Part shown: positions 52,091 to 60,454 of the stretch, piece by piece | Layout: every line of letters begins with the position of its first letter | Numbering within the stretch: position 1 is the first letter of the stretch | From: an uncultured Prevotellaceae bacterium | Lineage (GTDB): Bacteria; Bacteroidota; Bacteroidia; Bacteroidales; Bacteroidaceae | Direction: 5' to 3' | DNA length: 64,000 nt | Assembly (NCBI GenBank): GCA_947168395.1 | Contig: CAMVLT010000002.1 | Location: 169,796-233,795, forward strand | Position numbers and translations under genes: made by a program | Notes under the pieces: model-generated | Told to the model about the DNA's origin: nothing | Databases searched by the model: none | What the model saw: only the letters and a program-made list of their open reading frames with translations

Positions 52091-53083
52091 TTATTGCTTG
52101 GGTTTATCGATAAACTTCTTGCCGTGCTCTACGCGCACCCCGCCACGTCGCGGCTGGCGATAGCCCTGCAGCGAGTAGGCTGGCTGACGCTGCGGCTGCT
52201 CCTCGTGGACAGAGGCCACACCCACATTATCTAACGGCCCGAAGGCCCACGTGGCCCCCAACTGTTCAGGCCAAGAAGCATACTGCGGCGTCTCCTGTCG
52301 GCGGTCGTGTCGTCGGGCGTAGTCGAAGGCCTCGGCCATCGTCACCTGCCCGTCGCCGTCCTCGTCGGCCTGCACAACGTTGCCGTCGGCATCGGCCCCG
52401 TTGACGGCACACGTCCAATGATAGACGAACTCGTCATAGGGACGGTCAGGGCACACCCACGACAGCTCGTCGCCAGCGCAGGCCGCCATCAGCACTCGCC
52501 CATCGCCCATCAGTCGAGGCAGGAAGGCTCCCGCATAGCATTGCCCCATCAGCACGCCGACGGCCTCAGCCCGCAGCAGCCCCAAGAGCGACCAGAGGGC
52601 GTAGGCACTCAGCTGCCCATTGTCCCATAGCCATACGCAGGGCGACTGTCCGCCCATGCCGTGGTCGATGAGGAAGACGAACAGCCGGTCGGCCTCCGTC
52701 AGCTGGCGCGACAATTGGATGAAGAGGTAATCGACGGCCTCCTCCGTGGCTGGCATATAGACGTCGGCCAGCCCGTCGCCGTCGAGGTCGGTGGGCGACG
52801 AGGCAAAGCCCCTGCCGTCGGTCAGCAGCATGTCGGGTTCCGGGTAGCCGCCGTCGCTCATCAGCACCATGATGTTGCGCTTCGGCACGTGGTACGTCAT
52901 TCGCAGGGTGCGGTAGAGGAAGGTGCAGTCGTTCCAGTAGCGTTCGTGGTTGCTCAGGCGGTTGCGTCCGCCGCTGATGAGTACGGCGTACAGCTCTCCG
53001 TCTGCCGACGGACTGGCTGTAGTGGCAAGGGCTGAGAGCCACAGGGCGATGACGAGAAACGCTGTCTTTATCCTATCATTCAT
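52091..53083 (-). CDS. C13-like (legumain/caspase-fold) cysteine protease
   Basis: About 330 residues from ATG 53083 (MNDRIKTAFLVIALWLSALA as signal peptide; the longer upstream frame is less likely). The caspase-fold core is clear: YAVLISGGRNRLSNHERYWN, DCTFLYRTLRM and HVPKRNIMVLMSDG, then His141 in FVFLIDHGMGG and Cys182 in GVLMGQCYAGAF, the dyad of the C13 family. Two EF-hand-like loops (DLDGDGLAD near 99, DEDGDGQVT later) suggest calcium binding. The C-terminus has a short tail (YSLQGYRQPRRGGVRV). It is first in the operon with a secreted protein and the sigma fusion and could cleave one of them (inference). Confidence 0.8.
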   Translation of the reverse strand: MNDRIKTAFLVIALWLSALATTASPSADGELYAVLISGGRNRLSNHERYWNDCTFLYRTLRMTYHVPKRNIMVLMSDGGYPEPDMLLTDGRGFASSPTDLDGDGLADVYMPATEEAVDYLFIQLSRQLTEADRLFVFLIDHGMGGQSPCVWLWDNGQLSAYALWSLLGLLRAEAVGVLMGQCYAGAFLPRLMGDGRVLMAACAGDELSWVCPDRPYDEFVYHWTCAVNGADADGNVVQADEDGDGQVTMAEAFDYARRHDRRQETPQYASWPEQLGATWAFGPLDNVGVASVHEEQPQRQPAYSLQGYRQPRRGGVRVEHGKKFIDKPKQ

Positions 53084-53090
53084 TCTTCTG

Positions 53091-53098
53091 CAAAAGTA
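53091..53098 (-). promoter_or_regulatory. -7 box for the C13-sigma operon
   Basis: TACTTTTG on the minus strand, only 7 bases before the ATG at 53083, so the transcript leader would be very short. Confidence 0.4.
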
Positions 53099-53191
53099 GC
53101 AAATTATTGTGCTGCTTCTACCTACTAAGACAGGGAAATAGGGAAAAGACTGCTTTCGGTTAACATAGTTTAAGAAATTGCGCACCCCTAG

Positions 53192-53229
53192 GTAACTACT
53201 CAGTCATGGGCACATGACTGAGTAGTTAC
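53192..53229. terminator. Perfect 17-bp hairpin after the LTD/CotH gene
   Basis: GTAACTACTCAGTCATG, loop GGCA, CATGACTGAGTAGTTAC: 17 perfect pairs, with no T-run. It may end the minus-strand CotH transcript or act as a protein-binding palindrome. Confidence 0.6.
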
Positions 53230-53251
53230 GGCTAAATATTTGATTGGTTTG

Positions 53252-56200
53252 CTATTTCACCACCACCTTCCTGCCGTCCTGGATATACACACCCTTCCGC
53301 GGCTTATCCATCATGCGGCGGCCTTGCAGGTCGTAGAGGGTGGATTGTGGATTGTGGATGGTGGATGGTGAATAGGGTACATCGGCGATGGCGGCCGGGA
53401 CGGGCTGGTCGATGGGTACGACGTAGCTCGAGGTGAGGTTGGCCTGGGCGATGGTAGGTACGTTCATCAGGCAGACGTTGGCACTACCGTCGGGATAACG
53501 ACCGGCGGTCTGGTCTTCCTTCATCTCTGGATAGACGAAGCGGTCGGTCCACGACCCGTCGGCAGCCGTGAGCTGCAGCTCGTCACCCTCGGCAGCGAGT
53601 TTGAACGGGGCGTGCAGCTGCTCTTTTGTCTCGAGCTTGTCGCACCAGATGATGAGGTAGCCGTGGGCGGGGATAATGGTAGCTGCTGTAATCTGGTATT
53701 TGTCGGGCTTGTCGGGGTTGTCGGTCAGGTACATTCCCTCGACGTCGATGGGCTGGTCGGTGGTGTTGTAGAGCTCCACCCAGTCGTTGCGCTTGAAGTA
53801 TTCGTTGACGTGGATGCCATTCTGGGCACTCACCTCGTTGATGCGGACGGGCGTGATGCCCTGTGCCGCCAGCTCGGTGTTGGTGAGGGGAGCAAAGGTG
53901 GCGGTCAGCGTGACGGTGCTGCCTTCAGGCAGAGTCGTTTCGGCCTCAGTCGTCACGACGGTGCTGCCTTTCCGCCATCCGGCAAAACGGTAGCCCGCAG
54001 GCGCTTCAGCCCGCAGTGTGACAGGAGCAAAGAGATGGCCGTCGAAGTCGGCGTAGGGCACGTCGATGCCGTTGATGTAGAGGTGTGCCCCCTCTGTGTC
54101 GGCAGTCAGCTTGACGGCCTGTGCGGTAGTGGTGAGCTTGGCGTAGGAGAAGTTCTTCAGGTGGCCAGCCATCTTCTTCGAACGCCCCTTCAGTTTGTTC
54201 TTGATGGTGGTAGCGGCCCGGTCGGGGTCGTGGCCGTCGTTGATGCCCTGCTGCTTCATGAGCTGGCACATGGTCTTTACGTTGTTCAACAGCTCGTCGA
54301 CAATCTTGCCGGCACGGTTAGGCTCGAAGACGCTGCCTGCCATGATGCAGAAGGTGTCGATGAAACGGCGGCGGAACTCGTCGTGCCCCATGAGGTTGAG
54401 CAGCAGGTTGACGATGGCCTTGTTATAGTTGCCCTCGCCGCTGACGGTATTGGCACTCTTGAACTCCAGGAAGTAGGCGAAGGGGTCGTCGTTGTGCTTG
54501 TTGAAGTTGCGCAGGGCGAAGGCGTAGTCGAGGTCGAAGCTGACAAAGCGGTAGCGCCCGTCGTGCTGGCTGCGGTAGGCCTTAATGTTGTTGTTGGGCC
54601 AGTCGTCGTTGTCGAGAAACATGGTGGCGGCCATGTAGTTGGTGAACTCGTCGATGTCGAGCATGGTCTTCAGCTCGTCGTAGGCACCGGCATCGTTGAT
54701 TTTGCTGGCCAGTTCGAAGATGCGGTTCAGTACGGAGTCGTTGCCGTTTTTCATCACCATGTTCTCGAAGGCATCGAGTTCCTCGTCGTCGTAGCCCCAG
54801 TTGGCGTAGGCGAAGTCGTCGTTATTAGGCTCGCGCATGTTGAGCACGCCGCGCAGTTCGCCGTTCACATACTCGATGACGGGCTGGTAGGACTGCACGT
54901 CGAGGTCGATGCCCGAACGCTGGATGATGGTCTCCAAGGCGGGGTCCATGAAGCGGGCGTTGTGTACCCAGATGTCGTTGCCGCCATTGCGCAGTAGCAG
55001 GGTCTTGCTGCGGATGTAGGGCTTCTGCGGGAAGAAGGGATAGTCAAATCGGTTCTGTCCGTCGAACACCTTGCCTGCCTTCAGCTTGAACGAGCGGAAG
55101 CGTTGCGAGCGGGTCCATCCGCCCGACACCTTGATGTTCACGTCCTGGTTAAACAGCATCTGGCCCTCGGGGGTCATGTAGCTGAAGTTTACGGGGCGGT
55201 CCCAGTCGTTGTTGTAGTTGCGGGGCTGGTCCTGCCCGTTGCCGGTCTTGCCGTTGGTACCGTCGCCATCGCAGTCAAGTCCGATTTTCGGGTCGGTGAA
55301 GAACTTCCTGTCGCCAACGATCGAGATGACGGGAAGCGTGTACTTGTTGCTGGTCTTGATGTACGAGCGGGTGACGGGCACGCTGGGCAGCATGCCGTCC
55401 TGGAACAGACGGAACGTGTAGTTGGTGGTGGAGGAGATGGCGAAGTTGCCGTCCTTGCTCTCGCGGGTAGATGATTCCTCGTAGGTCTCCCACGAGATGT
55501 CGTCGAAGTAGAAGTTGTTGTCGGTGCTCTTGTTGTCGTTCAGGTTGAAGGCGATGGTCTGCAGGGCGTAGGTGGTGACGGCGGGCTGCCAGCCTCCCCA
55601 GGGCCAGCCCCCTCCGCCGCCGGTGGTCTGCTCGTCGGCCTGCTGCTTGGTGACGGTACCTTCGTAGGTGAACTCCTTCCACTCGGTGGTGACGTTGAAG
55701 GAACCGCTCATCATGTTGCCGGTGATGTAGTCGCCCGGCGTGCGGTGAGCCTGGATGTTGACCTTGCCGGCCTTGTCGGCACGTACCATCATGCGGAAGC
55801 GGTAGCGTTCGCCGGTCTGCCAGATGTGGTTGGGGGTATAGACGAAGAACTGTGTCGTGTAGTCGTTGGCGGCACCAGCTACGGAGTGTACCTTGATGCC
55901 GCGCGAGCCGTCGACGCCCGCGCCGTCGGTGATGCGGTTCACGTCGCCACTGCCGTTGCCGTCGCGGCTGACGAAGCAGGAGGCGTCGGAGCCTTCGCAA
56001 TGGCCGTTGGTGAGTTGCTCCTTCCAGGGCGACTCTATCTTGGGCAGGCTGCCGTCGGTGGTGTACATCAGGGTGGCGCCCTCGGGTATGGTAACCTTTA
56101 CTGTCAGCGAACTGGTGAACAGCCGGCTATCAACGCTGACCTCGGGAGCTGCCAGCCGGTTCTTGGCAAACGCCGATGTGGCGTTGGTGGCACCGGGGGT

Positions 56201-56617
56201 GGGGTAGGCTGTCCATCCCCACTCGTTGCCGCCGTCGGTCTTGCGTGCGTAGGCGGTGCGGCTGATGGCCTCGGGATAGGTCTCGGAGGCCACGATGTCG
56301 CCGTTACGGTCACTGAGGGTGATGGTGCCGCCGTCGCAGTCGAGCTTGAAGCTGCACTGGTCGGCCCTGATGTCGTTAGAGCCAAGCCACAGCACCTTGA
56401 AGCCCTTGGCGGGAACACTGCCTATGCTGTTGGGTATCTGCCACTTGTTGCCGTAGGCGTCGCTGAGCGTCATACCGCTCAGGTCGACGGCCTGTTCGCC
56501 GGGGTTGTACAGCTCTATCCAGCTGTCAAAGTTGATAGCGGGGCTCATGGTTAGCCCCGCATTGGATGCCATTAGTTCATTGATGACCAGAATGGCTGAC
56601 AGTAAGGTTGAAAACAT
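53252..56617 (-). CDS. LTD-CotH secreted protein with an inserted binding module
   Basis: A 1121-residue protein. An N-terminal hydrophobic start merges into a lamin-tail domain (about 10-130; VINELMASNAG, DSWIELYNPGEQ). A chitobiase-type beta domain starts at about 158 (TVKVTIPEGATLMYTTDGSL) and resumes at about 388 (NFAISSTTNYTFRLF); between them, residues 197-383 are a CBM4/22-like module resembling the one in the 9010-12801 protein. A CotH kinase-like domain (about 425-800) holds GGWTRSQRFRSFKLKAG and FVSFDLDYAFALRNF. A repeat domain (AGYRFAGWRKGSTVV), a second lamin-tail domain and the tail YDLQGRRMMDKPRKGVYIQD complete it. Last gene of the minus-strand esterase/hydrolase cluster. Confidence 0.85.
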   Translation of the reverse strand: MFSTLLSAILVINELMASNAGLTMSPAINFDSWIELYNPGEQAVDLSGMTLSDAYGNKWQIPNSIGSVPAKGFKVLWLGSNDIRADQCSFKLDCDGGTITLSDRNGDIVASETYPEAISRTAYARKTDGGNEWGWTAYPTPGATNATSAFAKNRLAAPEVSVDSRLFTSSLTVKVTIPEGATLMYTTDGSLPKIESPWKEQLTNGHCEGSDASCFVSRDGNGSGDVNRITDGAGVDGSRGIKVHSVAGAANDYTTQFFVYTPNHIWQTGERYRFRMMVRADKAGKVNIQAHRTPGDYITGNMMSGSFNVTTEWKEFTYEGTVTKQQADEQTTGGGGGWPWGGWQPAVTTYALQTIAFNLNDNKSTDNNFYFDDISWETYEESSTRESKDGNFAISSTTNYTFRLFQDGMLPSVPVTRSYIKTSNKYTLPVISIVGDRKFFTDPKIGLDCDGDGTNGKTGNGQDQPRNYNNDWDRPVNFSYMTPEGQMLFNQDVNIKVSGGWTRSQRFRSFKLKAGKVFDGQNRFDYPFFPQKPYIRSKTLLLRNGGNDIWVHNARFMDPALETIIQRSGIDLDVQSYQPVIEYVNGELRGVLNMREPNNDDFAYANWGYDDEELDAFENMVMKNGNDSVLNRIFELASKINDAGAYDELKTMLDIDEFTNYMAATMFLDNDDWPNNNIKAYRSQHDGRYRFVSFDLDYAFALRNFNKHNDDPFAYFLEFKSANTVSGEGNYNKAIVNLLLNLMGHDEFRRRFIDTFCIMAGSVFEPNRAGKIVDELLNNVKTMCQLMKQQGINDGHDPDRAATTIKNKLKGRSKKMAGHLKNFSYAKLTTTAQAVKLTADTEGAHLYINGIDVPYADFDGHLFAPVTLRAEAPAGYRFAGWRKGSTVVTTEAETTLPEGSTVTLTATFAPLTNTELAAQGITPVRINEVSAQNGIHVNEYFKRNDWVELYNTTDQPIDVEGMYLTDNPDKPDKYQITAATIIPAHGYLIIWCDKLETKEQLHAPFKLAAEGDELQLTAADGSWTDRFVYPEMKEDQTAGRYPDGSANVCLMNVPTIAQANLTSSYVVPIDQPVPAAIADVPYSPSTIHNPQSTLYDLQGRRMMDKPRKGVYIQDGRKVVVK

Positions 56618-56651
56618 TTTCTTCTGATACTTCTATTGTCTTGATGGTCTT

Positions 56652-59600
56652 TTATTGTAAGGTGAAGTTGATACTCTTCAAATCCTCGTCTCTTGACGAC
56701 GTGCCGTAGAGAATCTGGTAGTGGCCGGACTTGACAGCCAGCTCGTCAATACTCTCGTCGTAGTACTCGAAGGCCTCGCCGTCGAGCGTGATGGTGGCCG
56801 TCTGTGTCTCGCCGGGCTGCAGCGTGAGCTTCTGGAAACCCTTCAGCGCCTTGATGGGAGCACCGGCGTCGTCCAGCTTCTTCACGTAGACCTGTACGGT
56901 CTCGGTACCCTCACGCTTGCCCTTATTGGTCACGGGGATGGTGAGAGTGCAGAGCCCCTCGTCGGATTTGCCAGTGAACTTAGCCTTGCCCACCTTGAAC
57001 GTGGTGTAGCTCAGACCGTAGCCGAAGGCATACTGCGGCTTGCCGGTGAAGTAGCGGTAGGTACGGTTCTTCATCGAGTAGTCCAGGAAGTCGGGCAGGT
57101 CCTGAGTCGAACGGTAGAACGTGACAGGCAGCTTGCCGCCGGGGTTGTAGTCGCCGAACAGCACTTCGGCCAAAGCCTTGGCGCCGCCCTGACCGGGATA
57201 CCAGGCCTGCAGCAGGGCATCATACTGACCCTCGACCGAGCCGAAGGCAATGGCCGAGCCTGAGCAGTTGACGAAGATGACGGGCTTGCCGGTCTTGTGC
57301 ATAGCCTGAACCAGCATCTGCTGCACCTTCGGCAGCTCGATGTCCTGCTTGTCGCCGCCCTCGCCCTCCATGCGGGCTGAGATGCCGCCGATGATGATGA
57401 TGGCATCGGCCTCTTTCACCTCGTTGGCCAGCTCGGAGAACTCGGCCAGCTTGCGCTCGCAGATGTCGCCGCGCAGCATGGCGAACTGGCCATTGCCGCG
57501 ACGGTACTCGATGACCACGTCATACGTTTTGCCCTGCTCCACGGGGAACGACTTGTACTCGGCACCACGACGACCGAAACCGAAGCCGCGACGGCCACCG
57601 CCGCCCTTGTTCTCTTCTACCACCTGGCCGTTGACCTTCAGCACGTAGCCGTTGTCGGTAGAGAGCGTGTACTTCATCTCGCCTGTAAAGGTTGCGGTGT
57701 ACTTACCGCTGATGCGGACGGAGAGGTTGTCGTTGTTGATGCCCTCGGCAAAGCCCCAGGCTCCGAAGGTCGAGAAGTTCAGCTCGTTGTAGTAGTCGGT
57801 CTTGTCGGGATTGCCGTTGAGCTCCTTGTTGTTCCAGAACTCCACCTTCACGCCCTTGCCGTTGTTGAAGTCGCCGAGGTGATGAATGGTGGTGTACTCG
57901 TCGTTCAGCTCGCAGGCCTTGTGGTAGATAATCTTGGCATCGGGCACGGCGGCCTTGATGCCGCTGAGCAGCGAGTGCTTGTGCTCGTCGGTGGGTGTGC
58001 CGCCGTAGTTACCGTTCAGCAGTTCCACGTCATCGGCATTGGGACCGAGGACGGCCAGCGTCCTGATGCTCTTCGACAAAGGCAGCACGGCCTTGTTGTT
58101 CTCCAACAGCACCATCGACTCGCGGGCAGCCTGTGTGGCCAACTGGTCGTGCTTCTCGCTGCTGATGACGTCGGGGCCGAGCTTGGCCCACGGCAACATG
58201 TCGGCAGGGTCGAACATACCCAGTTCGAAACGTCCCTTCAGCGTCTTGCGCAGGTGCTGGTCGAGGTCGCTTTCCTTGATGAGTCCCTTCTGCAGGCCGT
58301 CGGTCAGGTTCATCATCACCTTACCGCACTCCAGGTCTGTGCCGTTGAGCACGGCGTCGACCGTTGCCGACAGCGGATCCTTGTGTGTCTCGTGCTGGCC
58401 GCGGTTGAAGAAGTTGTTGATGGCATCGCAGTCGGTGAGCACGATGGCGTCGTAGCCCCACTTGTTGCGAAGGATGTCGATGAGCAGACGGTCGCTGGCG
58501 CAGCAGGGCTTGCCCTCGAAGCGCTGGTAGGCGCACATCACCTCGCGCACATTTGCCTTCTTCACCAGAGCCTTGAATGCCGGCAGGTAGGTCTCCCACA
58601 GGTCACGGTTCGAAGGCTCCACGTTCATCGAGTGGCGCAGGGGTTCGGGACCGCTGTGTACGGCGTAGTGCTTGGCGCAGGCGTGGGTCTTGAAATAACG
58701 GTCGTCGTTGCCCTGCATGCCGAGTACCGTCTGCACGCCGAGCACGGCGTTCATGTACGGGTCTTCGCCGCAGGTCTCCTGTCCGCGTCCCCAGCGTGGG
58801 TCACGGAATATGTTGACGTTCGGGCACCAGAAGGTCAACTCCGGGTTGCCGGGATAATAGGTGACGCCCATCGGGACGTTGAATACATTGTGGTTGGAAC
58901 GGTTCCAGTTGGCACGGGCCTCGTCTGACACCTGCGAGAACACATCGTGTACCAGCTGGGCGTTAAAGGCGGCAGCCATGCCGATGGGTTGCGGATACAC
59001 CGTATAGCCTCCCTGGCGCACACCGTGGCAGGCCTCGCTCCACCAGTTGTAGGAAGGTATGCCGAGACGGTCGACCGATACCGACTTGTTCATCATCAGT
59101 CCCACCTTCTCCTCGGGGCGCAGCATGCCGAGCAGGTTTTCCACGCGTTGCTCCGTCGGCAGGTTGGGGTTCTGCCAATCGTATTTCTTCGAGACGGTCG
59201 TGATGTCGCGGGTGTCGGTGGTGCGGCCCAACAGGAACTTGTCGATGAAGGCCAGCACCTCGGCATCCTGACGTTCGGGCAGCTGGCAGTGTCCGTGCCC
59301 GTCGACGATGCTCCAGCCCATGCGGTCGCTGATGCCGAAGCAGTCCCACACCTTGCGTGCGGCCTGGGCTGAGACGAGCATCGAACCGTCGGCCAACCAC
59401 TCGTAATCGGGATTGCCGAGCAACAAGAGGGCACGCGGACATACCATCGCACACAGCTCGTGCTGGTCGTAAGGCAGACGATAGACGCTGTCGCCGTGGA
59501 AATTCGCCTTCTGGCTCTCCAAGAACCAGTGATAGTCGGTCTTGTCAATGTCTTCCAGGTTCTTTCCTGCCAGCGTCAGCTCATGGGAGGTGCGCCAAGC

Positions 59601-60359
59601 TGCGGCACCGCCGCCACCAGGCTCCTGGGCGATGGTCAAGGCTACGCGCTCGTCGAAGGCACCGCAGTAGAGGGCCATCTTGCCGGCGTAGCTACAGCCC
59701 GTCAGACCGATGTGCTCCGTGTCAATCTTCGTCACTTCCGGACCCAACAGCTGTAGTCCGTCAATCAGACGGCTCAGTCCCCATGCCCACTCACTGTAGG
59801 CACCGTTGTCCTTCAGCTTCGGGTAGAGACGGTCGAACGGATGCTCACCGCGCTCATGGTGACGGCCAAACTGGCCGTAGTCGTTCACCTGCTTCTCGTG
59901 GAACGTCATGGTGGCGATGGGACGGTTCTCGAATAGCCGTTTGGGCAGTGCTATCATGCTGGTGCCAATCATCACGGCGTAAGGCGGCTTGCCCACCTTC
60001 GGATACTGAATCTCCGACCGCAGGGTCAGGCTGTTCTTGCCGACGGTGACGGTGACTATCAGTGTGTCGCCGCTCATGCGGGCCTTCACCTGTCCGGGCT
60101 TCATGGCGGGTTTCGCGCCGATGCCGTAGGTCTGTATTTGCGTGGCTATTGTGTTGCGGCGACGCTCCCAGTCGGCGAAGGTGCTGACACCCTCCAAAGG
60201 GTCGGGCAGTTCGCGGATGACGGGTAACTTGTCGGGCTTGGGCATGGCGGGTACGCTCAGCTGGCTACCCGTGTTCTCGGCGTTATAGACGAGGGGTATC
60301 TGAGCCTGCGTCGACGCTGCGATGCCAAGCATGAGGCAAAAGAATGTGGTCTTTTTCAT
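56652..60359 (-). CDS. CE15-GH3 fusion: glucuronoyl esterase plus beta-xylosidase-type GH3
   Basis: A 1235-residue bifunctional secreted enzyme, signal peptide 1-19. Residues about 40-380 are a CE15 glucuronoyl methylesterase: nucleophile S223 in GLTGCSYAGKMAL, the following EPGGGGAAAWR block, and His357 in DGHGHCQLP. CE15 breaks the ester bonds between glucuronic acid on xylan and lignin alcohols. Residues about 405-1235 are a GH3 enzyme: WWSEACHGVR, the KHYAVHSGPE block, nucleophile D643 in IVLTDCDAI, and the GH3-C and fibronectin-like domains. A PA14-type insertion (about 860-985) with a Gly/Arg-Phe stretch (GGGGRRGFGFGRRG) sits inside the GH3 part. The pair would free xylan from lignin and trim xylo-oligosaccharides; the exact glycosidase activity is inference. 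Confidence 0.9.
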   Translation of the reverse strand: MKKTTFFCLMLGIAASTQAQIPLVYNAENTGSQLSVPAMPKPDKLPVIRELPDPLEGVSTFADWERRRNTIATQIQTYGIGAKPAMKPGQVKARMSGDTLIVTVTVGKNSLTLRSEIQYPKVGKPPYAVMIGTSMIALPKRLFENRPIATMTFHEKQVNDYGQFGRHHERGEHPFDRLYPKLKDNGAYSEWAWGLSRLIDGLQLLGPEVTKIDTEHIGLTGCSYAGKMALYCGAFDERVALTIAQEPGGGGAAAWRTSHELTLAGKNLEDIDKTDYHWFLESQKANFHGDSVYRLPYDQHELCAMVCPRALLLLGNPDYEWLADGSMLVSAQAARKVWDCFGISDRMGWSIVDGHGHCQLPERQDAEVLAFIDKFLLGRTTDTRDITTVSKKYDWQNPNLPTEQRVENLLGMLRPEEKVGLMMNKSVSVDRLGIPSYNWWSEACHGVRQGGYTVYPQPIGMAAAFNAQLVHDVFSQVSDEARANWNRSNHNVFNVPMGVTYYPGNPELTFWCPNVNIFRDPRWGRGQETCGEDPYMNAVLGVQTVLGMQGNDDRYFKTHACAKHYAVHSGPEPLRHSMNVEPSNRDLWETYLPAFKALVKKANVREVMCAYQRFEGKPCCASDRLLIDILRNKWGYDAIVLTDCDAINNFFNRGQHETHKDPLSATVDAVLNGTDLECGKVMMNLTDGLQKGLIKESDLDQHLRKTLKGRFELGMFDPADMLPWAKLGPDVISSEKHDQLATQAARESMVLLENNKAVLPLSKSIRTLAVLGPNADDVELLNGNYGGTPTDEHKHSLLSGIKAAVPDAKIIYHKACELNDEYTTIHHLGDFNNGKGVKVEFWNNKELNGNPDKTDYYNELNFSTFGAWGFAEGINNDNLSVRISGKYTATFTGEMKYTLSTDNGYVLKVNGQVVEENKGGGGRRGFGFGRRGAEYKSFPVEQGKTYDVVIEYRRGNGQFAMLRGDICERKLAEFSELANEVKEADAIIIIGGISARMEGEGGDKQDIELPKVQQMLVQAMHKTGKPVIFVNCSGSAIAFGSVEGQYDALLQAWYPGQGGAKALAEVLFGDYNPGGKLPVTFYRSTQDLPDFLDYSMKNRTYRYFTGKPQYAFGYGLSYTTFKVGKAKFTGKSDEGLCTLTIPVTNKGKREGTETVQVYVKKLDDAGAPIKALKGFQKLTLQPGETQTATITLDGEAFEYYDESIDELAVKSGHYQILYGTSSRDEDLKSINFTLQ

Positions 60360-60390
60360 TGTTGCTACTTTTTAAACTTTTCACTTTCTT

Positions 60391-60448
60391 GCATCCGACT
60401 CTCGCGGACTTACTCTTTTGTCCGTATCGGTCCGTGACAGTCCGTTGC
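60391..60448. repeat. CGGAC palindrome
   Basis: GCATCCGACTCTCGCGGACT on the left and CGGTCCGTGACAGTCCGTTGC-type words on the right. It lies just upstream of the CE15-GH3 gene, after the carboxylesterase stop. Confidence 0.75.
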
Positions 60449-60454
60449 ATCTTT

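Noticed and set aside
53612..54997. 461-codon plus-strand frame opposite the LTD-CotH gene
   Set aside because: Val/Gly-rich shadow without promoter or recognisable motif.
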